A DNA stretch of 11,939 nt. Origin: Candidatus Woesearchaeota archaeon. GTDB lineage: Archaea; Nanobdellota; Nanobdellia; Woesearchaeales; GW2011-AR4. Below are positions 1 through 6,886 of the stretch, piece by piece (position 1 is the first letter of the stretch; each line of letters starts with the position of its first letter). A model generated the notes under the pieces. That model made no database searches. It was not told the DNA's origin and was given only the letters and a program-made list of their open reading frames with translations. The translations under genes and the position numbers were made by a program. The stretch lies in the NCBI GenBank assembly GCA_016181325.1, contig JACOZO010000106.1, positions 1 to 11,939 on the forward strand, given 5' to 3'.

Positions 1-45
1 AAGAATGTTTTTAAATATTGCTAAATGGAATCTTAAAACAATTAA

Positions 46-55
46 ATTTTTAAAT
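46..55 (+). promoter_or_regulatory. TATA box for htpX
   Basis: An A/T run (ATTTTTAAAT) lies centred about 29 bp before the ATG at 80. This is the archaeal box A distance from a transcription start that would coincide with the ATG. No Shine-Dalgarno sequence precedes that ATG, so a leaderless mRNA is inferred. This also supports the ATG at 80 over the in-frame ATG at 5, which would lie upstream of the box. Confidence 0.5.
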
Positions 56-79
56 CAAGGATGCTTATTGTATTATTAC

Positions 80-928
80 ATGACCGTAAAAAACCAATTT
101 AAAACAGCAGTACTGCTTGCCATGCTTACCGCATTGCTGCTCTTTGCAGGCAGCTTTTTCGGAAGGAATGGCCTGATATTTGCAGGTATATTTGTCGTCC
201 TGATGAATTTCAGCTCTTATTGGTTTTCCCACAAGATAGTGCTTTGGATGTACAGGGCAAAGGAAGCAAAGGAAAAGGACTATCCTCAATTTTACAAGGT
301 CGTAAAGGAAATCTCAAGATTGAGCAGCCTGCCCATGCCAAAGGTTTACGTGATTCCCACAAATTCACCTAACGCATTTGCAACCGGAAGAAACCCAAAT
401 AATGCGGCAGTTGCAGCAACAGAAGGCATACTCAAGATACTCGATGAAGGCGAGTTAAAAGGTGTGATTGCCCATGAGTTTGCCCACATAAAGAACCGGG
501 ACATATTGATTTCAACAGTTGCAGGGACAATCGCAGGAATCATATCCTACATGGGAAACATGCTTATGTGGTCCTCAATGTTCGGCTCTGATGACGACAA
601 TAGGGGCGGCGGAAACATGCTTGGCCTGATCCTGCTTGCCATAATAACGCCTATTGTCGCTTCATTGATACAGCTTGCAATCTCAAGAAGCAGGGAGTAT
701 ATCGCTGACGAAACCGGCGCAAGATTCGTGAAAAACGGAAATTCGCTGGCAGACGCGCTGGAAAAGATTGAAAAGAACGTTGACATCAACCCAATGAGGC
801 TTGGCAGCACTGCAACTGCGCATCTCTTCATAGCAAACCCGTTCAGGAACGCGAGTTTTCTTAACATGTTCATGACTCATCCCGCCACAAAGGAAAGGAC
901 AAGAAGATTAAGGGCAATGAAATTCTAG
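80..928 (+). CDS. htpX: HtpX-type M48 membrane zinc metalloprotease
   Basis: This is a 282-residue integral membrane protease of the M48B/HtpX family, which in bacteria and archaea degrades misfolded membrane proteins with its catalytic face in the cytoplasm. The zinc site is complete: HEFAH at residues 132-136, and a third ligand glutamate at 206 in the SREYIAD segment. Hydrophobic segments at about 10-28, 33-50, 142-163 and 182-201 match the four-helix HtpX layout, and the ending THPATKERTRRL is the usual family C-terminus. Length is normal for the family. An in-frame ATG at position 5 would add 25 residues unlike any HtpX start, whereas MTVKNQFKTAVLLAML fits the family and is placed correctly behind a TATA box. 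It appears monocistronic and converges on the next gene with about 10 bp between stops. Function is confident from motifs; the substrates are unknown. Confidence 0.95.
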   Translation: MTVKNQFKTAVLLAMLTALLLFAGSFFGRNGLIFAGIFVVLMNFSSYWFSHKIVLWMYRAKEAKEKDYPQFYKVVKEISRLSSLPMPKVYVIPTNSPNAFATGRNPNNAAVAATEGILKILDEGELKGVIAHEFAHIKNRDILISTVAGTIAGIISYMGNMLMWSSMFGSDDDNRGGGNMLGLILLAIITPIVASLIQLAISRSREYIADETGARFVKNGNSLADALEKIEKNVDINPMRLGSTATAHLFIANPFRNASFLNMFMTHPATKERTRRLRAMKF

Positions 929-938
929 TCTTGGGGGA

Positions 939-1886
939 TTACCTATATCCGGTATTCTGCTGCGACTTTCTTTTTCTCACCAAAACAAATATCTTGCCGG
1001 CAATGCCTACAATGAGCAATGCAATTCCTGTATTTAGTATCATGGAATTATAGGTCTTCAGTATCATGAGCATCACGACGCTGATGATGGCATCTGATGT
1101 AAATGAGAGCTGGCCTGACAGCACGCTCTCAAGCACAGGCGTCGTGTCAATCCCAATAAACGCATTGTAGGCGATTATTATTATGTAAGGAGCCAGTATG
1201 GTCATGGCTATGCCGAAGCATATCTTTGAAACCTCGACAAGGAATGCGGCCAAATCCCTTTCAAGGAAATACAGCAGGATAAACACAGCCGCAATTATTA
1301 TTACTAGCGTGAAGATATTGTTCTTCATGAATTGGATGAATCTGTTGTACTTCTGGAACAGAGGATTGTCTATATTCTGCACGCCCCCAAATGACGATGT
1401 CAGCATGTTGGAGAAGAATTGCTCGCCCTTCAGCTTGCCTGCCTTGTAGTCCCTGCAGTTATTCTGGATTGCTTCAGTATCCACCGAAACCTTTGCCGAG
1501 CGCAGCTTCTGGCACTCCCTTTCAAGCTCTCCGGATTCCACTTTTGAGCAGGTTTCCTCCATTTCCTGTTCGTTCTTTACTGTCTTGCCCTGCTCCTTCA
1601 GGTTCCTGTATTCCTCGCAGCTGGCCTTGAAGGAATTCATCAGGGTCTGGTTGCTGCATATCTCGTTTGCAGTGACCGCATTCTCATCCTCCACAGAGCC
1701 GCAGCCCTTTTCCAGAAACTCAAGGGTCTTTTCTTTCGATGCCGGAGATGCAAATGTGTATATATCCTTGAAGCTCTCTGACAGGATCTTGTCAAAATCA
1801 GACGAAGTTGAAGAGAATATTATGCTGACTGCTATCAGCGTTATGATTGATTTTAAGAGCCATACAATGATATTTTTAAAGCCCAT
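939..1886 (-). CDS. Membrane protein with six-cysteine loop, function unknown
   Basis: I do not recognise this 315-residue protein. It has an N-terminal hydrophobic segment (about residues 5-25, possibly an uncleaved signal anchor), then a hydrophilic stretch of about 160 residues. Four more hydrophobic segments follow at about 191-208, 220-241, 262-278 and 283-302, and a basic tail (VRKRKS) closes the protein. The hydrophilic stretch holds six cysteines (62, 77, 90, 113, 125, 144) among charged, helix-prone sequence. An even number of regularly spaced cysteines in one loop suggests three disulfides and an extracytoplasmic location, which is inference. The ATG at 1886 lies at the expected distance from a TATA-like box. 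The gene has its own promoter downstream of vapC and converges with htpX. Its function could be a surface or secretion-related channel, but no family motif supports that. Confidence 0.8.
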   Translation of the reverse strand: MGFKNIIVWLLKSIITLIAVSIIFSSTSSDFDKILSESFKDIYTFASPASKEKTLEFLEKGCGSVEDENAVTANEICSNQTLMNSFKASCEEYRNLKEQGKTVKNEQEMEETCSKVESGELERECQKLRSAKVSVDTEAIQNNCRDYKAGKLKGEQFFSNMLTSSFGGVQNIDNPLFQKYNRFIQFMKNNIFTLVIIIAAVFILLYFLERDLAAFLVEVSKICFGIAMTILAPYIIIIAYNAFIGIDTTPVLESVLSGQLSFTSDAIISVVMLMILKTYNSMILNTGIALLIVGIAGKIFVLVRKRKSQQNTGYR

Positions 1887-1910
1887 AATTAAAAATCAAG
1901 ATATATAGAA

Positions 1911-1917
1911 TATAAAG
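1911..1917 (-). promoter_or_regulatory. TATA box for the six-cysteine membrane protein
   Basis: Read on the minus strand this is CTTTATA, 25-31 bases before the ATG at 1886, inside an A/T-rich 72-bp gap after vapC. There is no Shine-Dalgarno sequence before the ATG, so a leaderless transcript is inferred. Confidence 0.45.
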
Positions 1918-1958
1918 ATTTCTTTAATTACCTGAATGAAATAGTATATCCAACAAGA

Positions 1959-2327
1959 TTATTTAACAAATTTGACATTTTCCATATCTTTGAATTGGTT
2001 GTCGCCCGTTAAGAATGGAATCTTCATTTTTCTTGCTATTGTATATCCAATGCAGTCAGCATAAGATAAATTTTGCTTATAATGCTGCTTTCTGAAATCC
2101 ATTGCCTCAATAATCATGGAATTGCTTATAGGAACTGCAAATTCTTCATACTTATTAAAGAGATCCATTGCCCTCTCTTTTGTATCAATGGCGAGCATTT
2201 GGTAGTATAATTCCATAAGATTTAGATGAGTTGTTACTATTTTGACGTCTTTGGTAAACTCCTGATAATTCGGATTTCCTATTATTACCTCGTAGAATGC
2301 ATAGGTATCAAAAAAGAAACTCAGCAT
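1959..2327 (-). CDS. vapC: VapC-type PIN-domain toxin (endoribonuclease)
   Basis: This 122-residue protein has the PIN fold signature. The four acidic residues expected to bind Mg2+/Mn2+ are at D7 (FFFDTYA), E39 (LNLMEL), D91 (LSYADCIGY) and D109 (TGDNQF). The SYADC and LTGD blocks are the typical third and fourth PIN motifs. PIN toxins of VapBC systems cleave tRNA or rRNA and are neutralised by the antitoxin encoded just upstream. Here the antitoxin stop and this ATG are separated by a single base (TAA-A-ATG on the minus strand), implying co-transcription and translational coupling. All catalytic residues are present and the length is normal, so the toxin looks active. The RNA target cannot be read from sequence. 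Confidence 0.92.
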   Translation of the reverse strand: MLSFFFDTYAFYEVIIGNPNYQEFTKDVKIVTTHLNLMELYYQMLAIDTKERAMDLFNKYEEFAVPISNSMIIEAMDFRKQHYKQNLSYADCIGYTIARKMKIPFLTGDNQFKDMENVKFVK

Positions 2328-2328
2328 T

Positions 2329-2535
2329 TTACCAGCCGGATCTCGCCCTGTCCTTGAATTCCTGACCGGATATTTTTCTTTTCAGCACGCCAAAAGTGTC
2401 CGATATATCGCTGACCTTGACTATTTCAAACACTACTTTGCTGTTTGGCTTTATTTTTTCCTTTTGGGCGATATCTTTGGGAATAATAAATCCAACAGAG
2501 TCTCCCCATTTCCTTGCGATTGCTTCAAGCTCCAT
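2329..2535 (-). CDS. vapB: AbrB/SpoVT-fold VapB antitoxin
   Basis: This 68-residue protein has an N-terminal swapped-hairpin AbrB domain (about residues 1-45, with the typical RKWGDSVGFIIPKDI pattern). It is followed by a short charged tail (46-68, TFGVLKRK...) that in such antitoxins wraps the toxin. AbrB-type VapB proteins bind DNA as dimers and repress their own operon, with the VapB-VapC complex repressing more tightly. Self-regulation is therefore expected from the family but is not shown by an identified operator. It lies directly upstream of the PIN toxin with a one-base gap. The ATG at 2535 is supported by an AAAGGTG ribosome-binding site ending five bases before it, the clearest one in this window. 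Confidence 0.92.
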   Translation of the reverse strand: MELEAIARKWGDSVGFIIPKDIAQKEKIKPNSKVVFEIVKVSDISDTFGVLKRKISGQEFKDRARSGW

Positions 2536-2540
2536 CTTAG

Positions 2541-2547
2541 CACCTTT
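2541..2547 (-). promoter_or_regulatory. Shine-Dalgarno site of vapB
   Basis: On the minus strand this reads AAAGGTG, complementary to the archaeal 16S 3' end, with five bases before the ATG at 2535. It fixes the vapB start and contrasts with the apparently leaderless genes elsewhere in the window. The promoter should lie just upstream in the A/T-rich block at about 2555-2600, where several TATA-like stretches overlap and none can be singled out. Confidence 0.5.
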
Positions 2548-2658
2548 ATTTACGATTTAATTATATTTTAAATTAGATATAATAATATAATTAATATATA
2601 AATGTTTTGGTTATTGGGAATAAAAGAGATGTATAATTTATGGATTTATCATCAGCAA

Positions 2659-2667
2659 ATTATATAA
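2659..2667 (+). promoter_or_regulatory. TATA box for the winged-helix gene
   Basis: ATTATATAA lies about 25-33 bases before the ATG at 2692, preceded by the purine-containing stretch GCAA that could serve as a BRE. There is no ribosome-binding site, so a leaderless start is inferred. It sits in the roughly 155-bp A/T-rich region shared with the divergent vapBC promoter. Confidence 0.55.
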
Positions 2668-2691
2668 GCAGCTAAATTTTTAACCTTAAAT

Positions 2692-2943
2692 ATGGAAGAA
2701 CAATCAATTTTGATACAAACATTTGGAAACTACCCGCTAATCAGGATATTTGGCTTCTTTATGTACTCACGGGACTTTGATTATCCAATAACTGAAATAG
2801 CTAAGAATGCTGATGTAAATTTCCAGACCCTGAAGAAGCTATGGCCAAAATTGGAGCAGGACAAGATTGTTGTTTCAACAAGAACGATGGCTGGCAGTGC
2901 CCTTTACAAGATTAACACCGGCAACCTAGTTGTTAAAAGCTGA
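2692..2943 (+). CDS. Winged-helix regulator, probably truncated by a 1-base frameshift
   Basis: This 83-residue protein has a winged helix-turn-helix layout: helix 1 at about 5-25, the HTH at about 31-56 (PITEIAKNADVNFQTLKKLWPKL, recognition helix about 43-55) and a beta wing at about 59-74 (KIVVSTRTMAGSALYKIN). It resembles the small ArsR/MarR-like regulators common in archaea; ligand and targets are unknown. The frame stops abruptly after NLVVKS. Related proteins, as I recall the family, continue VVKKLIEL. Adding one A to the AAAA run at 2935-2938 would give exactly VVKKLIELNSFL and carry the frame on to a stop at 3006-3008, for about 106 residues. The simplest reading is a recent one-base deletion or a homopolymer sequencing error. 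Two micro-ORFs follow, which may belong to the same unit. Confidence 0.75.
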   Translation: MEEQSILIQTFGNYPLIRIFGFFMYSRDFDYPITEIAKNADVNFQTLKKLWPKLEQDKIVVSTRTMAGSALYKINTGNLVVKS

Positions 2944-2962
2944 TTGAGCTGAACAGTTTCTT

Positions 2963-3115
2963 ATGCCTGGGAATTTGCCGAAAAGACGGAGAAAAAGCAG
3001 GAAGTTGAGGTTTGAAGAAATGGCAAAAGCAATCCAAGCAACACCAGCATTAAAAGGAGAAGAAGTCAAGAAATTTATAGAATTGATGGTTAAGAGAGAA
3101 TTCTCCAATGTCTAA
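2963..3115 (+). CDS. Small basic hypothetical protein (50 aa)
   Basis: An open frame of 50 codons begins MPGNLPKRRRKSRKLRFEEM and ends KREFSNV. The first 16 residues are strongly basic and the rest is predicted helical and amphipathic (EEMAKAIQATPALKGEEVKKFIELM). It starts 20 bp after the winged-helix stop, on the same strand, and would overlap a frame-repaired version of that gene. There is no clear ribosome-binding site, so expression would depend on coupling. Its size, charge and position behind a regulator recall antitoxin-like or nucleic-acid-binding partners, but I recognise no family. Moderate confidence that it is a real gene. Confidence 0.45.
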   Translation: MPGNLPKRRRKSRKLRFEEMAKAIQATPALKGEEVKKFIELMVKREFSNV

Positions 3116-3182
3116 GATAGACAAGAAACTTTATACGGATGTAGAAAAACATAGGGGGTATTTTGAGTTGTTTCTTGATTAA
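3108..3182 (+). pseudogene. 24-codon open frame, likely remnant of a third gene
   Basis: The ATG at 3108 overlaps the stop of the 50-codon gene (ATGTCTAA), a classic translational-coupling arrangement. The frame MSKIDKKLYTDVEKHRGYFE... has a normal codon look but stops after 24 codons at 3180-3182. The start geometry argues for a once-real third cistron whose body is missing, either deleted or replaced by the AT-rich gene that now converges from 3190. It could alternatively be a genuine very short peptide or chance. Confidence 0.3.
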
Positions 3183-3189
3183 TTAAGAT

Positions 3190-3552
3190 TTATTTTCTCT
3201 TATATTTATCGTCTTTAGTTAAAACATGTAAGCCATCATTTACAAAATTTTCTTTTTCTTCTAATAAACTTTTTTTCTTTTCTTGATCAGAAGTTTCTTT
3301 TTCTATTTCATTTATGAATTTGATATTATTAGATATATCAATAATCTTTTGTTTTTTATACCAAATAATAATCCCAATTATAATTAAAATAAAACCAACT
3401 CCCCCTGGCAAAGTGTTTGTTATATTGCTTAAATTAATGTCGCTAGATTTTATACCTTGGGAAATTAGAATAGAAACACTGATAACTATCGCTATTAGAC
3501 CAATACTAACTAAAAATTTATGAAAGTCATCAAATACAGGTTCAATTCCCAT
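3190..3552 (-). CDS. Small AT-rich two-helix membrane protein with charged tail
   Basis: This 120-residue protein of unknown function has two hydrophobic segments (about 13-32 and 51-65). The segment between them is short and polar, with an NIT sequon at about 43-45. A highly charged Lys/Glu tail of about 55 residues (66-120) contains EIEKETSDQEKKKSLLEEKE and may form a coiled coil. A helical hairpin with a cytoplasmic tail is the likely topology (inference). Its codons are much richer in A and T than those of htpX, hef or the downstream operon, and it sits in an A/T-rich island, which fits recent acquisition. The ATG at 3552 has a TATA-like box at the right distance. It could belong to a defence or mobile element, but nothing in the sequence proves that. 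Confidence 0.65.
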   Translation of the reverse strand: MGIEPVFDDFHKFLVSIGLIAIVISVSILISQGIKSSDINLSNITNTLPGGVGFILIIIGIIIWYKKQKIIDISNNIKFINEIEKETSDQEKKKSLLEEKENFVNDGLHVLTKDDKYKRK

Positions 3553-3574
3553 TTTGAATACAAATATAATACAA

Positions 3575-3583
3575 TTTATATTT
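3575..3583 (-). promoter_or_regulatory. TATA box for the two-helix membrane protein
   Basis: The minus strand reads AAATATAAA about 23-31 bases before the ATG at 3552. The whole 3553-3636 gap is A/T-rich with several similar stretches, so the choice rests on distance alone. Confidence 0.4.
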
Positions 3584-3636
3584 AATAATATCTATTTTTC
3601 AGTATATAGTTATATTAACTTATATATAAAAATATA

Positions 3637-5856
3637 TCAATCACTCCCCTTATATTCCCCCTCAACCACATCCTTAATCTGCTTCGCCTTCACTTCCCCA
3701 ATCTTCTCGACTTCCTGCAGCTCATATACAGAAGCATTGACAAGATTCTTTATCGACTTGAAGCGCTTAAGCAATGGCTTTGAAAGCGTCAGCCCGACTC
3801 CCGGCAAAGCCGAAACTAAATACTCCTGCTGCTCCTTCAAGGTCAATGGCTTCCTGTCTGCATGGGGGCTGAAATTGCTGCCTCCTGCTTCCTGCTCTCT
3901 CGATGCTATTATGCCGAACAGCGCAGACGTCTCTTTGGCATTCTTTGTCTGCAATACCGGAATCCCATAGCTGACCGCAATTGTCGCCAACATCCCCCTT
4001 ATCGCATTGGGATGTATGTTCCTGACAGAAAATATGTCCTGCTCGCCTTCTATGACTATGATTGGCCTTTCAAAATTGTTCTTCAGGTCCTTAATCTGCT
4101 GCAATAATCTTCCGTCGAAAATGCTGTCGACGAAATCCCCGACTGTCTTGAATTCCACGCCGACCCTTTCGCTGAGCACATAATCCGCAGAATTCAGCGT
4201 TTTCAGCTTTATCACTATGTTGTCCGTGTCTGCAAGGCTCCTGATTACATTTGAGCTTTTTTCCCGGGGATCAGCATAGATGATTATTGAATTCTGGGCA
4301 AAGCTGTTTAAGTTCAGAGCAGGTTTTGGGGTTGAGGCAAACGCAAAATTCTGCTTGATTTTCTCAAGATTGCTGTGCATGCGCTTCTCCTTGTGGAACG
4401 CTGACCACTTGTAGCTCTCGTCCCTTGTGTTCTTTGCCATCAGTATTATTACCCTTCCCTTCTCATGCCTTCCTGTCCTTCCCCTCCTCTGTATGTGCCT
4501 TATCGCAGAAGGCAGAGGCTCGTAGAATATCACAATATCTACCTGGGGCACATCAAGCCCTTCCTCTCCTATTGATGTTGCCACAAGCACATTGAATAGT
4601 CCCTTCCTAAAGTCATCCATCATCTGCTTCTGCTCCTTCTGGCTCAATCCTGTTTCTCCTTTCTTCTGCTGCCCCACGAACATCCTTGCAGAAACTCCAT
4701 TTATGGAATTCAGTTTTTTTGTTATATCCAATGCATTATCCCTGTACTGGTTGAAGACGATGAGCTTAGTCCCGGAATCCTTCTTCATCTCCCCATCCAC
4801 AATCTTCTGCAGCTCGATGAGCTTCGGATGCTCTATACCCTTCTCGTTTAGGGCATGGACTTTCACAAAAGCCGACTTGAAATTATAGTCTGATACAATG
4901 TTCTTTATTGCCTTGGTCTTGGTCGAGACGGATTCCTCCATCAGCTTGCCAAAGTATTTGTGCAGCGCAGGCACTCCCTGTGTTTCAAGAAGCTCAAGGG
5001 CATGATATACCTTCATCAGTTCTGCAATTACGGAAATCGCAGTCATGGCATTAAAATCCTTGTCACCATTTGCGATGCTGCCCCTCAGCTGCCCCTGCAG
5101 GCCAAGAAGATCTTTTTTTGTGATGTAAGAAGTGTCATTTACCTTCAGGATGCCAAGGCCCTTCAGCTTCTCAAGCCTCGAGTCCAAAAACGTTGAAAGC
5201 AGCTTTTTTACGTCCAAAAAAATGGGCGGCAGCTCAACTTTCACCCATTCCATCACTATCTCATGTATGTACGGGCTCACATCAGGATCCTTGTCAGTCC
5301 TCACTTCAACTGCCTCGATAAACAGGTTCTGGCACACTTCCTTTATCTTGTCCATGTCGCTGCCCGGCGATGCTGTAAGCGCAAGTATCCTCGGGTATCT
5401 GGCATGCTTTATGTATTTCTTCGATACATAGCAATAAGAGTAATTCCCGGTTGCCCTGTGGGCTTCATCAACAACAAGCAGAGATATGTCCTCAATCGGC
5501 ACATTTCCTGCTATCATGTCGTTCTCGATTGCCTGCGGCGTCGCAATTATCACCTGCGCATTTTTCCAGATTTCCTGCCTTTTCTCGGGGCTTATCTGCC
5601 CGGTAAGAAGTATAATCCTACCTTCATCAATGTCCAGATGCCTCCTGAAAGTCTCATAGTGCTGGTCAACCAAAGGCTTTGTGCACGCCAATACTAAAAT
5701 CTTTGAGTTCGGATACTGCTTCAGCCTGTGCGCAGCCAGCAGGAAAGCTGATGAAGTCTTGCCCATGCCGGTAGGAAGGACCACAAGGGTGTTCTTGGAG
5801 ATTGAAGTGTTAAGTATGGTCTCCTGATAGAGCCTTGGCTGGAAGTCTTTGATCAT
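3637..5856 (-). CDS. hef: Hef-type DNA helicase-nuclease (FANCM/XPF family)
   Basis: This 739-residue protein combines an SF2 helicase with an XPF-type nuclease. Hef remodels and cuts stalled forks and branched DNA in archaea. Helicase motifs are Walker A LPTGMGKT (27-34), DEAH (130-133), TAS (161-163) and motif VI QRRGRTGR (456-463); a helical insert typical of Hef/FANCM/MDA5 lies at about 200-330. The ERCC4 nuclease domain spans about 524-650 (YADPRE at 527-532, ADY at 557-559, DGRL at 581-584, VIEG at 601-604). Tandem helix-hairpin-helix motifs follow (about 682-735, ALPGVG and VEKIGEVKA). In the active site the usual V-E-R-K is V-E-F-K (567-570), so the conserved arginine is phenylalanine while D529, D558, E568, K570 and D574 remain. 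The helicase should be active; nuclease strength is uncertain. I start at the ATG at 5856 because MIKDFQPRLYQETIL is the family start and a TATA box precedes it; an in-frame ATG at 6015 would add 53 unrelated residues. Confidence 0.95.
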   Translation of the reverse strand: MIKDFQPRLYQETILNTSISKNTLVVLPTGMGKTSSAFLLAAHRLKQYPNSKILVLACTKPLVDQHYETFRRHLDIDEGRIILLTGQISPEKRQEIWKNAQVIIATPQAIENDMIAGNVPIEDISLLVVDEAHRATGNYSYCYVSKKYIKHARYPRILALTASPGSDMDKIKEVCQNLFIEAVEVRTDKDPDVSPYIHEIVMEWVKVELPPIFLDVKKLLSTFLDSRLEKLKGLGILKVNDTSYITKKDLLGLQGQLRGSIANGDKDFNAMTAISVIAELMKVYHALELLETQGVPALHKYFGKLMEESVSTKTKAIKNIVSDYNFKSAFVKVHALNEKGIEHPKLIELQKIVDGEMKKDSGTKLIVFNQYRDNALDITKKLNSINGVSARMFVGQQKKGETGLSQKEQKQMMDDFRKGLFNVLVATSIGEEGLDVPQVDIVIFYEPLPSAIRHIQRRGRTGRHEKGRVIILMAKNTRDESYKWSAFHKEKRMHSNLEKIKQNFAFASTPKPALNLNSFAQNSIIIYADPREKSSNVIRSLADTDNIVIKLKTLNSADYVLSERVGVEFKTVGDFVDSIFDGRLLQQIKDLKNNFERPIIVIEGEQDIFSVRNIHPNAIRGMLATIAVSYGIPVLQTKNAKETSALFGIIASREQEAGGSNFSPHADRKPLTLKEQQEYLVSALPGVGLTLSKPLLKRFKSIKNLVNASVYELQEVEKIGEVKAKQIKDVVEGEYKGSD

Positions 5857-5877
5857 CGGATTAGGAGAATATTCTGG

Positions 5878-5885
5878 ATAAATAA
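5878..5885 (-). promoter_or_regulatory. TATA box for hef
   Basis: The minus strand reads TTATTTAT 22-29 bases before the ATG at 5856, which fits a leaderless hef transcript. The rest of the 222-bp gap (5857-6078) shows no convincing gene, repeat or hairpin. It includes a short T-rich stretch on the minus strand just after the lipoprotein stop (6063-6071), which may end the upstream operon. Confidence 0.45.
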
Positions 5886-6078
5886 TGCTTTTGGTTTTGA
5901 AGGCTCTGTTGAAAATGAATGCTGCAGCGCCTATTTTTCCTATAAAGCAACAACAGCCATATAAACCGAGCACTGTGGCGAGACAAGTTAAGTTGCTATC
6001 AAGGAAAAAAGGCACTTTAAAGGGGAATCAAGGAAGAATTTTTGATTTGTATTTTATCCTACAAAATAATAACGACAA

Positions 6079-6885
6079 TCATTCCACAACAATCTGCAGG
6101 TCCGCCTTCTTCGTCCTTGAGCTTGGCCAGTAAGAAGTAACCTTAAAATCCTCATTCGGCACGAACTGCACAACTTTTGAATCTCCCGGATACACCTTGC
6201 CTGTTTCAAAATATTTGCTCTCAAACTCCAGCCCGTTGAAATAGACATTCTCTTTCCTGACTGTTATGTTCAGGTCGACCACCTGGTTTCTTTTTACATT
6301 GATTGAAGAAGGATAAAATCCGAAATCATCGGCTTCCGCATTTACAGGCTTTGGCTTCTGCAGCTCTTCACCCTCAGGGTCATTGACGGTCACTGCTATG
6401 CCTTCCCGTACCACTGGAACAATCGGAGTGCCGTCGCTTTTCCTCAGCTCTGCAACTATGGAATGCCTGCCACGGCCCGCATCCCTGAACACTACTTCAG
6501 TGTCCGCGCTTTTCTTCTCAATGCTGTCAAGCCAGACGTGTATGTATCCTGAGCCTTCCTTGACTGGAGCATTAGGCAGCTCTAACTTGAAATCAGACAC
6601 TTCAAAGACTATCTTCACGTCTTTTCCATTGATCATTTCCAAATCTTTAGGGGAAATTATTTTAAGGGAAGGAGATTTGACAGCATTTGAGGATTCCTGC
6701 TTTATTTCCTGCCCGGCTGCCTCTTCTTCAGAAGACACATCTTCAGCAGAAACCTGGACTGTCTCTATTTTCGCGGCATCAGCTTCTCCTTCTTTTATCT
6801 CAGCATCCTGCCCGCTGCAGCCAGTTAAGAACAATAAGATTATGGCAGAAACAATAAATGCACATATTGTGATTTTGCCGGCCAT
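6079..6885 (-). CDS. Lipoprotein with a ligand-less cupredoxin-like domain
   Basis: This 268-residue protein begins with a signal peptide ending in the lipobox LTGC, so C23 is the likely lipid-modified residue and the protein is anchored outside the membrane. Residues 25-70 are an acidic, low-complexity linker. A first beta-rich domain (about 73-168) contains YIHVWLD and GRGRHSIVAEL, resembling small beta domains often found in exported archaeal proteins. The second (about 180-268) has the cupredoxin outline: FGFYPSSINVKRNQVVDLNITV, then PGDSKVVQF and a final strand ADLQIVVE. Normal cupredoxins bind copper through His/Cys/Met, but this domain contains none of these; SYWPSSRTKKAD sits where the ligand loop would be. 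A binding or scaffold role is inferred. It is the last gene of a three-gene operon: the preceding stop and this ATG are one base apart (TAA-A-ATG), which fixes the start over an upstream ATG at 6918. Confidence 0.82.
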   Translation of the reverse strand: MAGKITICAFIVSAIILLFLTGCSGQDAEIKEGEADAAKIETVQVSAEDVSSEEEAAGQEIKQESSNAVKSPSLKIISPKDLEMINGKDVKIVFEVSDFKLELPNAPVKEGSGYIHVWLDSIEKKSADTEVVFRDAGRGRHSIVAELRKSDGTPIVPVVREGIAVTVNDPEGEELQKPKPVNAEADDFGFYPSSINVKRNQVVDLNITVRKENVYFNGLEFESKYFETGKVYPGDSKVVQFVPNEDFKVTSYWPSSRTKKADLQIVVE

Positions 6886-6886
6886 T

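Noticed and set aside
2932..2943. Programmed -1 frameshift extending the winged-helix gene
   Set aside because: GTT AAA AGC does not give a good slippery heptamer in the reading frame, and re-pairing of the Lys tRNA would face TAA. No downstream stimulatory structure is evident. A simple indel is more likely.
5857..6015. 53-residue N-terminal extension of Hef beginning at an ATG at 6015, with a CCC and hydrophobic stretch
   Set aside because: The extension has no family counterpart. The ATG at 5856 gives the typical Hef start and has a TATA box at the leaderless distance, so the upstream frame is probably open by chance.
5885..6133. Plus-strand 82-codon open frame between hef and the lipoprotein gene
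   Set aside because: Its last third is antisense to the lipoprotein gene and its first part is composition-poor. There is no ribosome-binding site or recognisable domain, and the hef promoter lies within it.
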